From positions 1 to 11,831 of the forward strand of contig JADFRV010000052.1 in assembly GCA_022561095.1 (NCBI GenBank): a DNA stretch of 11,831 bases. The letters are read 5' to 3'. Origin of the DNA: Chloroflexota bacterium (GTDB lineage: Bacteria; Chloroflexota; Dehalococcoidia; SM23-28-2; RBG-16-64-32). The translations under genes and the position numbers were made by a program. Below the pieces are notes generated by a model. It did not search any database, was not told the DNA's origin, and saw only the letters and a program-made list of their open reading frames with translations. Numbering within the stretch: the stretch's first letter is position 1; each line of letters opens with the position of its first letter. Below are positions 1-6,512 of the stretch, piece by piece.

Positions 1-300
1 GGCGCCGAGCCAGGACTTCCCTATCAGCGCCCGCCGCTGTCCAAGGCTTATTTGTCCCAAGGGGATGCGGATGCCTTGATCTTGCGGCCCGAAAGCTTCT
101 TTTCAAGCAAGAACATCAGCTATCTGTCCGGCACCCGTGTGAAGGCGATCGACCGCGCCGCGCGCCAAGTGGTGCTGCCCGGGGGGGAACGGCTGGACTA
201 TGACCAACTGATCCTGGCCACCGGCACGCGCAACCTGCGCCCGTCAAGCCTACTTCGCTCGCCTAGCGCTGAAAAGCGCCAAGGTTCGGAGGGAGCGTAG
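1..300 (+). CDS. Ferredoxin-NAD(P)+ reductase-like FAD oxidoreductase, internal fragment truncated at an insertion junction
   Basis: Reading frame 1 is open from the first base. It begins with GAEPGLPYQRPPLSKAYL, a signature of the BphA4/rubredoxin reductase family of FAD-dependent pyridine nucleotide-disulfide oxidoreductases, which pass electrons from NAD(P)H to a ferredoxin. The motif LDYDQLILATGTRNLRP is the conserved ATG strand that contacts FAD. About the first 35 residues, including the GxGxxG FAD-binding loop, lie outside the window. After Pro81 (bases 241-243) the family would continue with a short PG-rich linker and the NAD domain. Here the similarity stops, and 18 unrelated residues lead to a TAG at 298-300. 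The NAD-binding and C-terminal domains are therefore absent and the gene should be non-functional. The break coincides with the start of the phage-type module and a hairpin. Family assignment is confident; insertion as the cause of the break is inferred. Confidence 0.8.
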   Translation, partial: GAEPGLPYQRPPLSKAYLSQGDADALILRPESFFSSKNISYLSGTRVKAIDRAARQVVLPGGERLDYDQLILATGTRNLRPSSLLRSPSAEKRQGSEGA

Positions 301-301
301 G
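249..301. other. 53-nt imperfect hairpin at the host-gene/phage-module junction
   Basis: CCTA (249-252) and CGCTC (256-260) pair with GAGCG (293-297) and TAGG (298-301), leaving a 3-nt bulge. Inside, CCT (262-264) pairs with AGG (282-284), and GCGCT (266-270) pairs with AGCGC (275-279) around a GAAA loop. That gives 17 base pairs in 53 nt. There is no T-tract, so it is not a classic terminator. It starts within a few bases of where the flavoprotein similarity ends. An attachment-site or end-recognition role is possible but unproven. Confidence 0.5.
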
Positions 302-315
302 AACGGGGGGTCAAC

Positions 316-1002
316 GTGAAAGCCGTCCCCCAGGGCAAGGCCCCGAAAGACGGCTCAGTACAATCAAAGCCTACCGCATCATCATCGACCGCGTCAATGT
401 GCCCCCTCTGCAATGGCACTCACGACGAGATTCTGCGTCTACTCGCTGGCGAGCCGGACGGATATCTCCGCCGCGTTCCCTCTGCTGATCTGAGGGCTGA
501 GTTGGAGTATCTGCAACGAGAGGTCGCCGAGGTGAAGGCCGATCCGGACTACAGCGCCGACCTAGCCGCCCTCCACCGACACCGGCTTGCCGTCATCGAT
601 GGTGAGCTCGAACGCCGTCGCCTACTGGAGGCCTACGGCGGGCCGCGGGGGCAGGGGAGCGGCCGCATCTCGGTAGAGATCGTGGCGGAGATCAAGGAGC
701 GCGTCGATTTGGCCGCCCTTATTGTTGAGGATCTGGGCGAGCCAGCCTGGTATCGGTTGGGGAAGGTGCGTTTCTCTTGCCGCCTTCATGGCGACGGCGT
801 CGACCGCGAGCCCTCCCTGCAGGTCTACGAGGAGGACGGGCACTGGTGGTGCTACGGATGTGGCGATGGCGGCGACTGCTTCGACTGGCTGCTCAAGGCC
901 CGCAATATGCAATGGCGGGAGGCCACCGCGTACCTACTGAAGCGCCTCGGCATCGAGCTAGAGGAGAAGCCGAAGGTGCTGGCCGGGAGCGTGGCGTCAT
1001 GA
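316..1002 (+). CDS. CHC2 zinc-finger protein, DnaG-like primase zinc-binding module of a phage
   Basis: This 228-residue protein has a C-terminal CHC2-type zinc ribbon like that of DnaG primases, which recognises template DNA when primers are laid down. The ligands are C155 and H158 (SCRLHGDG) and C179 and C182 (WWCYGCGDGGDCFDW), followed by the usual helix ending in LLKRLGI. A second CxxC (C29, C32) lies near the N-terminus, and residues 56-105 look helical and charged. No TOPRIM or archaeo-eukaryotic primase core is visible, so this is the zinc-binding half of a primase, not a whole one. The start is the GTG at 316, behind a G-rich stretch; an ATG at 397 is an alternative without a clear ribosome site. 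The stop overlaps the helicase start by 4 bases, so the two are probably translated together and act together at a phage replication fork. Confidence 0.75.
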   Translation: MKAVPQGKAPKDGSVQSKPTASSSTASMCPLCNGTHDEILRLLAGEPDGYLRRVPSADLRAELEYLQREVAEVKADPDYSADLAALHRHRLAVIDGELERRRLLEAYGGPRGQGSGRISVEIVAEIKERVDLAALIVEDLGEPAWYRLGKVRFSCRLHGDGVDREPSLQVYEEDGHWWCYGCGDGGDCFDWLLKARNMQWREATAYLLKRLGIELEEKPKVLAGSVAS

Positions 1003-2525
1003 GCGGCTGCGCTCATCCGGCTGAGGGTGTCCTGACCATAGCGGACGGGTCGCACTACTGCCGCGGCTGCCGGCTCCCCGTCGATGAGGCGGCGATCAGC
1101 CGAAGCGGCAACGGAGCATCGCCAGATTTTTCCGGCGCCGGAAAAAGTCAAACTCCTGACTCACAGTTCGACATTCGCGAAACCGATCTCGGCAACGCCC
1201 TTCGTCTAGTGCACCACCACGGCGAGGATCTTCGCTACTGCTACCCAAGCAGCAAGTGGTACGTCTGGAGCGGCACCCGCTGGGCCCGCGACGATACGGG
1301 CGAGGTACACCGACGCGCTAAGGATGCCGTTCGGACGATCTACGCCGAGGCGGGCGACGCCGACGATCCCGAGAGGCGCACCAAGCTAGCCGCCCACGCC
1401 ATGCGATCGGAGGCTGAGGCGAGAATCGCCGCTATGGTGGTCCTGGCCCGATCCGAGACTGGAATACCCGTCATGCCCCAGGAATTAGATGCTGACCCGT
1501 GGCTTTTGAACGTCCAGAACGGCACGATCGACCTCAAAACCGGCGAGCTGCGAGAGCACAAACGCGGGCATCTCATCACCAAGCTGGCGCCCGTCACCTA
1601 CGGCCTGAAAGCGGCCTGCCCGCGCTGGCTGTCTTTCCTGGATCGCATCATGGACGGCAACGGCGCCCTCATCGACTACATTCAGAAGGCTATCGGCTAT
1701 ACGCTGACGGGGGACGTCTCTGAACAGGTTCTCTTCTTCCAACACGGCACCGGGGCGAACGGGAAAAGCACCTTGTCTGAGACGGTGCTGGCGCTCCTGG
1801 GCGACTACGGGAAGCAAGCCGCCCCCGGCCTCCTCACTGTGAAACGGGGTGAGACGCATCCCACGGAGATAGCCGACTTGGCGGGCGCCCGCTTTGTGAC
1901 ATCGGTAGAGGTGGACGAAGGCAGGCGTCTAGCCGAAGCGCTCACCAAATGGCTCACCGGCGGCGACCGCGTGAAGGCCCGCCACATGCGGCAAGATTTT
2001 TTCGAGTTCGCCCCTACTCACAAGCTCTGGCTCTCGGCAAATCATAAGCCTACGGTTCTGGGTGCCGACCTCGCCGTCTGGCGACGCATCCGGCTGATCC
2101 CTTTCAACGTCGTCATCCCCGAGAGTGAGCAGGACCGCACTCTACCGGCCAAGCTCAAGGCGGAGCTCCCTGGCATCCTCAACTGGGCGCTGGAGGGGTG
2201 TCTCCTATGGCAGCAAGACGGCCTTAACCCGCCCAAGGAAGTCCGGGCGGCAACCGCTGAGTACCGCGAGGAACAGGATGTCATTGCCCCCTTCCTCAAG
2301 GACCGCTGCATCCTCGGTGGAGACAAGGAGGCTACCGCCACGGCTCTCTACGACGCATACCGCCGATGGTGCGGGGATAACGGCGAAAAGCCCATGTCGC
2401 AGCGCCGATTCGGCAACCGCCTCAGCGAGCATGGGCTCACCAGCGAGCGCAGAACCGGGGGTAAAAGGTGGTGGCTGGGAGTCGGATTAGTGACGCAGAA
2501 TGGCGAAAGTCAGATAGGAAAGTGA
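999..2525 (+). CDS. Phage D5/P4-type superfamily 3 replicative helicase
   Basis: This 508-residue protein is the ATP-driven helicase of a phage replication system. An N-terminal Cys/His cluster (C4, H6, C21, C24) may bind zinc. Residues ~60-240 match the D5_N region found before this helicase domain. The SF3 core shows Walker A GTGANGKST (250-258), Walker B SVEVDE (302-307), the family motif LTGGDRVKARHM (319-330), sensor LWLSANHKP (343-351) and arginine residues in WRRIRLIPF (361-369). The C-terminal ~110 residues look like the winged-helix tail of P4-like primases. No polymerase-type primase domain is present, so priming must be supplied elsewhere, possibly with the upstream zinc-finger protein. 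ATG at 999 is preferred because GGGAG lies 9 bases upstream and the stop/start overlap is ATGA; a longer open frame back to 777 would lie on top of the zinc-finger gene. Confidence 0.88.
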   Translation: MSGCAHPAEGVLTIADGSHYCRGCRLPVDEAAISRSGNGASPDFSGAGKSQTPDSQFDIRETDLGNALRLVHHHGEDLRYCYPSSKWYVWSGTRWARDDTGEVHRRAKDAVRTIYAEAGDADDPERRTKLAAHAMRSEAEARIAAMVVLARSETGIPVMPQELDADPWLLNVQNGTIDLKTGELREHKRGHLITKLAPVTYGLKAACPRWLSFLDRIMDGNGALIDYIQKAIGYTLTGDVSEQVLFFQHGTGANGKSTLSETVLALLGDYGKQAAPGLLTVKRGETHPTEIADLAGARFVTSVEVDEGRRLAEALTKWLTGGDRVKARHMRQDFFEFAPTHKLWLSANHKPTVLGADLAVWRRIRLIPFNVVIPESEQDRTLPAKLKAELPGILNWALEGCLLWQQDGLNPPKEVRAATAEYREEQDVIAPFLKDRCILGGDKEATATALYDAYRRWCGDNGEKPMSQRRFGNRLSEHGLTSERRTGGKRWWLGVGLVTQNGESQIGK

Positions 2526-2612
2526 CGCAGATGACTAAATTAGGGTTAACGAGCTTAGAAACGCTCATGTGGAGGTTATACGGAAATACCGATTCTACGT
2601 CACTTGCGTCAC
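2490..2612. other. Cluster of GTGACG boxes, candidate replication origin
   Basis: GTGACGCAG occurs at 2490-2498 and again at 2522-2530, 32 bases apart, close to three helical turns. The opposite orientation appears as TGCGTCAC at 2605-2612 and ACGTCAC at 2597-2603. The stretch from about 2500 to 2680 is visibly richer in A+T than its surroundings and directly follows the helicase gene, where many phages and P4-like satellites place their origin. The boxes overlap the helicase 3' end and a small open frame, so some similarity could come from coding constraint. Origin function is inferred. Confidence 0.35.
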
Positions 2613-2671
2613 TAGTGATACAGGGCGCAAACGCTCTCACCCAGGACGATGCAGCACGTGATAACGGATAG
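2531..2671 (+). CDS. Small hypothetical phage protein, 46 residues
   Basis: An open frame starts at ATG 2531, five bases after the helicase stop, with AGGAA at 2516-2520 about 10 bases upstream. The product begins MTKLGLTSLETLMWRLYG and continues with a second short helix-prone stretch (SLASLVIQGANAL), ending in an acidic tail. I recognise no domain. It fits the operon by strand and spacing and is followed 21 bases later by the small terminase start. Codon choice is less GC-rich than in the neighbouring genes, and the GTGACG boxes and an operator-like palindrome run through it, so the stretch may be mainly regulatory. Whether it is translated is uncertain. Confidence 0.35.
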   Translation: MTKLGLTSLETLMWRLYGNTDSTSLASLVIQGANALTQDDAARDNG

Positions 2672-2676
2672 TTATC
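2660..2676. promoter_or_regulatory. Operator-like palindrome upstream of the packaging genes
   Basis: GATAAC (2660-2665), five spacer bases, then GTTATC (2671-2676) form a perfect 6-bp dyad typical in size of helix-turn-helix repressor operators. It ends 7 bases before the ribosome site (GGAG, 2684-2687) of the gene starting at 2693, so a bound protein or a hairpin in the RNA could affect that gene. No repressor gene is seen in the window. Confidence 0.4.
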
Positions 2677-2761
2677 TGTTGTAGGAGATGGCATGAGCGA
2701 CGGCCAGCAAATACAAACGGACGGTGAGGACGGGGCAGTTATGGCCGAGTTATCTGTTGTA
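2670..2761 (+). repeat. Direct repeat of AGTTATCTGTTGTA, two copies
   Basis: The 14-mer AGTTATCTGTTGTA occurs at 2670-2683 and 2748-2761, 78 bases apart. The first copy contains the right arm of the GATAAC/GTTATC dyad and abuts the ribosome site of the next gene; the second lies inside that gene at codons ~19-23. An exact 14-base match at this distance is unlikely by chance. It could be a pair of protein-binding sites or a recombination scar. Confidence 0.6.
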
Positions 2762-3277
2762 CGGCCCGATCAGCCCGCCGTGATGCCCGTGAACGGCGCT
2801 GGGGTTGTGGCGCACACAGATAGGCCGCCTGCGCTCGTAGGCGTGGCTATCCCTGGCCGGGACCGTAGCATCCGTCGCATGGTGGTGGAGCTGTACCGTG
2901 AGAACCCGCACCTGCCGTCTGCATCCCGTGGCATCGTGTCCGACTACTGCAAGGTTGTACGGTCCGCCGAGCGCGTCTATCAACGGTGGCAAGGCAAGGG
3001 TTTTGAGCCGGGGCGAGACGCTGACCTGTTCATGAAGGCCACGGCTGAGGCCCGTCATCACGCTAGCGTGCTGGGGCTGACTCCCGTGAGCATGGCGGCG
3101 TTGGGCGTGAATCTGGGCAGGCTGCAAACGTTAGACCTGGCGCAGGCCATGAGCGCGGACGGTGCCGACGTGCTAGAGCTCGAACAGCGCGTCCTAGAGC
3201 GACTACAACCTGAAGGTGGGGGCGGCTCTAGTGGTCCTCCTTCCGCCCCTGCCTCCCCTGAGGAGCGGGATTCATGA
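2693..3277 (+). CDS. Probable terminase small subunit (P27-like)
   Basis: The 194-residue product has a disordered acidic N-terminus (1-55), a helical middle and a low-complexity Gly/Ser/Pro tail (175-194). Residues ~62-140 follow the pattern of P27-type small terminase subunits: a helical SDYCKVVRSAERVYQRW block, then a helix ending in the signature LGLTPVSMAALG (127-138), equivalent to the family's elGLtPssRarlg. Small terminases recognise the packaging site on phage DNA and load the large subunit motor. The start is supported by GGAG at 2684-2687. The stop overlaps the next start as ATGA, and the large terminase is two genes downstream, which supports the call. The match rests on one motif and context, so another phage DNA-binding protein is possible. 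Confidence 0.55.
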   Translation: MSDGQQIQTDGEDGAVMAELSVVRPDQPAVMPVNGAGVVAHTDRPPALVGVAIPGRDRSIRRMVVELYRENPHLPSASRGIVSDYCKVVRSAERVYQRWQGKGFEPGRDADLFMKATAEARHHASVLGLTPVSMAALGVNLGRLQTLDLAQAMSADGADVLELEQRVLERLQPEGGGGSSGPPSAPASPEERDS

Positions 3278-3588
3278 CGACCAATGCGCGGAGGGGCAAG
3301 GACGCAGAGCGGCGGTTAGCGAAGCTCGTGGGCGGCCATCGTAATCCAAATACGGGCGCTGCTGCGGCCGACGTGGAGACGGACGTCTTTTGCTTCGAGT
3401 TGAAGTCACGGCGGACATGGCCGGGATGGCTCGTGAGGGCTATAGGACAGGCCCGTAGTGCAGGTGAACGCACGGGCAAGACACCGATAGTGGTACTGGA
3501 GCATCGGGTTCAGGGACATGGGCAACGCCTCTACTGCTTCATGGAATCGGACTGGCTGGATTGGCACGGAGCGGGCAATGGCGGTTAG
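3274..3588 (+). CDS. Small PD-(D/E)XK endonuclease, resolvase-like
   Basis: At 104 residues this has the length of a minimal PD-(D/E)XK nuclease. It shows the N-terminal helix with an acidic residue (RGKDAERRLAKLV, E12), acidic positions D33 and D37 before a beta strand, the catalytic E-x-K in FCFELKSRR (E42, K44), then the helix with conserved Gln (IGQARSAGE, Q59) and a beta strand PIVVLEHR. Proteins of this kind occur beside phage terminases and are usually annotated as Holliday-junction resolvase-like or nicking endonucleases that trim branched DNA before or during packaging. It overlaps the upstream gene by 4 bases and the downstream gene by 11 bases. Family is confident from the motif set; the substrate is not determined by sequence. 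Confidence 0.68.
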   Translation: MTTNARRGKDAERRLAKLVGGHRNPNTGAAAADVETDVFCFELKSRRTWPGWLVRAIGQARSAGERTGKTPIVVLEHRVQGHGQRLYCFMESDWLDWHGAGNGG

Positions 3589-4249
3589 GACGGCCCGGAA
3601 GCCTCACCAGCGGTACTACGCCCGTGACGGCACGTTGCTCCCCGGCGTCACGACGATCCTGAGCGTCATCAACAAGCCGGCGCTACCAGTTTGGGCCAAC
3701 AAGCTCGGATTCCAGCGCATCAACTCGACCGAGTTCCTGATCCACGTCGCTGATGCCGGAACGTTGAGCCATCACCTGATAGAGGCCCGATTAACAGGTG
3801 CAGAACAGGACGCCAGCGGCTATGACGATGATCAGGTAAGCATGGCCCAGAACGCCCTCAGTAGCTTCGGCGCGTGGGCTGAAGGTAAGAGCCTGGAGAC
3901 GCATGAAACCGAGCTAGTCCTCGTCTCAGAAGCTCATCGTTACGGCGGGACTTTGGATTGGTTCGGGCTGGTAGACGGCACGCCCTGCCTGATCGACTTC
4001 AAGACGAGTGCGCGCATCTTTGACGATCACCTCTTTCAGCTCAGCGCCTACTTTCAACTCCTCACCGAGAACGGGTATGAGGTGGCCGAGGCACGGATCG
4101 TAAGACTCAGCCGTGACGCGAGCGAAGAGTTCTCCGAGCGGGTACTATCCAGCTCTGAAATTGAGCCCTACTTCGCCGTGTTCAAGGCGGCGTTGAACCT
4201 GTACAACGCGATGAAAGTGGCGACGAAACGGGGAGCGCGACGATGGTAA
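3578..4249 (+). CDS. RecB/Cas4-like PD-(D/E)XK exonuclease
   Basis: The 223-residue product has the motif order of RecB-like nucleases: a histidine in an N-terminal helix (GTLSHHLIEA, H65-H66), GGTLDW with D127, LIDFKTS with D140 and K142, and QLSAYFQLL with Q154 and Y158. These form the metal-binding catalytic site of Cas4, AddB and phage exonucleases. The cysteines of the Cas4 iron-sulfur cluster are absent, so it resembles phage recombination exonucleases more than true Cas4. I chose ATG 3578 because GGAG lies at 3568-3571 and it gives an ordinary short overlap; a frame from 3518 adds 20 residues unlike the family. A probable role is end resection for recombination or processing of replication intermediates ahead of packaging. 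No CRISPR array or single-strand annealing protein is seen beside it. Confidence 0.72.
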   Translation: MAVRTARKPHQRYYARDGTLLPGVTTILSVINKPALPVWANKLGFQRINSTEFLIHVADAGTLSHHLIEARLTGAEQDASGYDDDQVSMAQNALSSFGAWAEGKSLETHETELVLVSEAHRYGGTLDWFGLVDGTPCLIDFKTSARIFDDHLFQLSAYFQLLTENGYEVAEARIVRLSRDASEEFSERVLSSSEIEPYFAVFKAALNLYNAMKVATKRGARRW

Positions 4250-6132
4250 CCAGCACGAGAGCGAGCGCGACCCTGGCCGCCAGCCCGCTCATCTGGGCGC
4301 TGGAGTCTGTACGACTGCCCGCCCCGCGTGGGCCTGACCCGTTCCGGCCTTACAGTTATCAGGCGACACTCCTCGCCGACCGTGCACCCCGACAGCTGAT
4401 TCTAAAATCCCGTCAGGTTGGTATCACCACGGTAGCCGCCATCCGTGTGCTGCATGAGGCTATTCACTCGCCGAGGAGCTTGGGTTTGGTCATTAGCCGA
4501 GATCTGGTGGCCGCCCAAAACGTCGTTCGCCTCGTTCTGGACATCATCGGCGGCCTGGACGCCCCGCCGAGGCTGGTCAAGGAGAACCAGAGCGAGCTTG
4601 TGTTCGAGAACGGCTCCCGCATCATCAGCCAACCGGCGACGGAGCGAAGCGGCCGGGGCTACACGGCCACCTCGGTGACGTTGGACGAGTTCGCCTTCTC
4701 CGAATATGACGAGCGGATCTACCGCGCCGTATCCCCGACGCTCTCCCGGGGCGGCAGGTTGACCGTGCTCAGTACTCCCAACGGCCAAAACGGCTTGTTC
4801 TACAGGCTTTGGAACGGCCTTGAGGGCGGCGACTGGAGCCGTCATCGCATCCATTGGCGTGAGTGTCCGGCGTTCGGTGATGACTGGTACGAGCGGGAGC
4901 GACCGCGCTACAGCAGCGAGCAATGGGCCTCGGAATTTGACCTCGACTTTGTGACATCGGGCGGCGCCGCCTTTGACCCTGACGATGTAGACGCCATGAG
5001 GGACGGCTGGACGGGGTTGAAGCCCCCGGAGGAGGGCAGGCGCTACATCAGCGGCTGGGACATCGGGCGCCGGCACGACCCCACCGTGGGGATCACCCTG
5101 GACACTACGGAGCTGCCCTATCAGGTAGTGGCGTACACGCGGCTAGTGCGTGCGCAGTACGCCCAGAGCGCCGCCGCCATCGACGCGACGGCGGGCGAGT
5201 ACGGCGCCGCCGTGGTGGAGTCGAACTCCATCGGCGATCCAGTTATTGAAATGCTGGAGGCCCAGGTGACGCCGTTTAACACGTCGCAACGGACCAAGGC
5301 CAACGCCCTACAGAGGCTGGTCCGGCTCGTGGAGCAGGGGGCGCTCAAGTGCGGCGTGGATCAGGTGTTGAGCGAGGTGAAGTCGTATCAGTGGGAGGAT
5401 AAAGGCATTGTCCAGGACTGTGTGATGGCGCTGGGGATCGCCCTGGCGGACGTGCGCGAGAGCGACGGCGGTAACATCTTCCCGTTTTCCGAGGCGAACG
5501 TCAGCGAGGATGCGGACTACGTCCCTGGCAAGGGCTTTCTTTACCTCTCCTACCGCTGGGGCTTTAACGACGCTACGCACATCTGCCTGGTCCAGCAGCG
5601 GGACGGCGTGTTTCACGTGTTCGATGAGCTAGTGGGAACTGGCCGTTCCGAGCGGGAGTGGGTGGCCGACATCGTCCGCCGCGTCACGGCCCTGCCTGGC
5701 TACAAGGGGCCGACGTTAGAGGAGTGGCGAGCGATCTGGATGGGCGATGAGCCCTGGCCGCGTCCCTGGCCCGAGGTGTGGCTTCACGCGACGGGCGACC
5801 CCGACGCCGTGCAGATGAGAACTGAGTTGAAAGAGATCGGCATCGCGGCGACGCCGCCGGATCGGGTCAAGCATGGCGTTGAGCAAGGGCAGGACGTGCT
5901 CAGGGCGGCGATCAGTTCGGGGCGGTTACTTGTGCATCCCCGCTGCAAGGAAACGATACGACATTTAAGTAACTACCGGGCGAAGGAACGGATTGGGGGC
6001 GGCTTCGAGCCGGTGCCAGATCCCGGCCCCGCTAATCAAATGTTCGCCCCGGGCTGCGAGTCGCTGCGATTCCTCATGTGGCGGCTTAGACAGACGCTGG
6101 GGCCACCACCGAATGTTCGATGGCTGCCGTAA
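4243..6132 (+). CDS. Phage terminase large subunit with an additional C-terminal nuclease-like domain
   Basis: This is the ATP-driven motor and nuclease that packages phage DNA into procapsids. The ATPase has a deviant Walker A LKSRQVGITT (54-63), Walker B SVTLDEFAF (144-152, D148 and E149) and coupling motif LSTPNG (176-181). A first RNase H-fold nuclease domain follows: GWDIGRRHDPTVG (D273), AAVVESNSIGDP (E326) and QDCVMALGIAL (D392). The family normally ends near there, at 420-480 residues. This protein runs to 629, and residues 428-615 again look like a terminase nuclease: YRWGFNDATH, HATGDPDAVQMRTELKEIGI, SSGRLLVHPRCKETIRHLSNY and CESLRFLMW. The first catalytic Asp is replaced by Arg438 and the last Asp by Glu606, so the copy is probably inactive. 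Start ATG 4243 has GGGGAG about 8 bases upstream and overlaps the previous gene by 7 bases. No portal gene follows. Confidence 0.88.
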   Translation: MVTSTRASATLAASPLIWALESVRLPAPRGPDPFRPYSYQATLLADRAPRQLILKSRQVGITTVAAIRVLHEAIHSPRSLGLVISRDLVAAQNVVRLVLDIIGGLDAPPRLVKENQSELVFENGSRIISQPATERSGRGYTATSVTLDEFAFSEYDERIYRAVSPTLSRGGRLTVLSTPNGQNGLFYRLWNGLEGGDWSRHRIHWRECPAFGDDWYERERPRYSSEQWASEFDLDFVTSGGAAFDPDDVDAMRDGWTGLKPPEEGRRYISGWDIGRRHDPTVGITLDTTELPYQVVAYTRLVRAQYAQSAAAIDATAGEYGAAVVESNSIGDPVIEMLEAQVTPFNTSQRTKANALQRLVRLVEQGALKCGVDQVLSEVKSYQWEDKGIVQDCVMALGIALADVRESDGGNIFPFSEANVSEDADYVPGKGFLYLSYRWGFNDATHICLVQQRDGVFHVFDELVGTGRSEREWVADIVRRVTALPGYKGPTLEEWRAIWMGDEPWPRPWPEVWLHATGDPDAVQMRTELKEIGIAATPPDRVKHGVEQGQDVLRAAISSGRLLVHPRCKETIRHLSNYRAKERIGGGFEPVPDPGPANQMFAPGCESLRFLMWRLRQTLGPPPNVRWLP

Positions 6133-6134
6133 TC

Positions 6135-6176
6135 GCCGCCGCGATTGTGCGCCTGGGTGGGGCGGGTGTCAACGGG
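6135..6176 (-). repeat. Promoter-like intergenic repeat, copy A (orphan)
   Basis: Read on the - strand it contains TTGACA, a 17-nt C-rich spacer and CACAAT, then CGCGGCGGC. It begins two bases after the large terminase stop codon. Unlike the other good copies it faces no - strand gene: a transcript from it would run antisense through the terminase gene. It marks the edge of the recognisable phage module. Confidence 0.75.
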
Positions 6177-6331
6177 ACGCAGCAATACTGCACGGGGAAC
6201 AGTAACAGACAAGGCCCTCTGTTGTTTACAGGGTGAGCAGGAAGTGCGATATGGGCAGGCGAGACGAGCCAACACACAAGGCGGCAAGTGATCTACCTGG
6301 ACGTGCTACTGGCGGTTAGGAGTAGGCTGAA

Positions 6332-6502
6332 GTGAGCTACCACAAATACAAGCGGGGCGTGCAGCGGCTGTGTGTCTACTGCGCCAAGTCGGCGCTCTCC
6401 ATCTATCATTTTGCCTCGCCGAGAAGGGCAGCCAGCGCGCCGAACTACAGGGCGAGTTACACGTGGCGGCAGGAGCCGCCCATCATCATCAAGAACAAGT
6501 AA
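6332..6502 (+). CDS. Small hypothetical protein with CxxC, 56 residues
   Basis: A GTG start at 6332 has AGGAG at 6318-6322, nine bases upstream, and the frame is open to TAA at 6500-6502. The product is basic and Tyr/Arg-rich, beginning SYHKYKRGVQRLCVYCAKS, with one CxxC pair (C14, C17) and a C-terminal EPPIIIKNK. I recognise no family; two cysteines alone do not make a zinc finger, although nearby histidines (H4 and H28) could contribute. It shares the strand of the phage module but is separated from it by repeat copy A and about 150 bases holding only a weak stem (AACAG 6204-6208 with CTGTT 6219-6223). It could be a leftover phage gene or a chance open frame. Confidence 0.35.
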   Translation: MSYHKYKRGVQRLCVYCAKSALSIYHFASPRRAASAPNYRASYTWRQEPPIIIKNK

Positions 6503-6512
6503 TAAAGGGTCG

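Noticed and set aside
302..320. Half copy of the promoter-like repeat at the left junction
   Set aside because: GGGGGGTCAACG resembles the right end of the repeats, but only about 10 bases match and the rest of the element is absent; chance in G-rich sequence is likely.
777..998. N-terminal extension of the helicase frame upstream of ATG 999
   Set aside because: It overlaps the zinc-finger gene in another frame, is rich in Arg/Gly as expected for a shadow, and the ATG at 999 has a good ribosome site.
4402..5076. 224-residue open frame on the - strand inside the terminase gene
   Set aside because: It is antisense to the ATPase domain, of low-complexity Ala/Pro/Arg composition, with no ribosome site of note. 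Antisense RNA from copy A could cross it, but nothing supports a protein.
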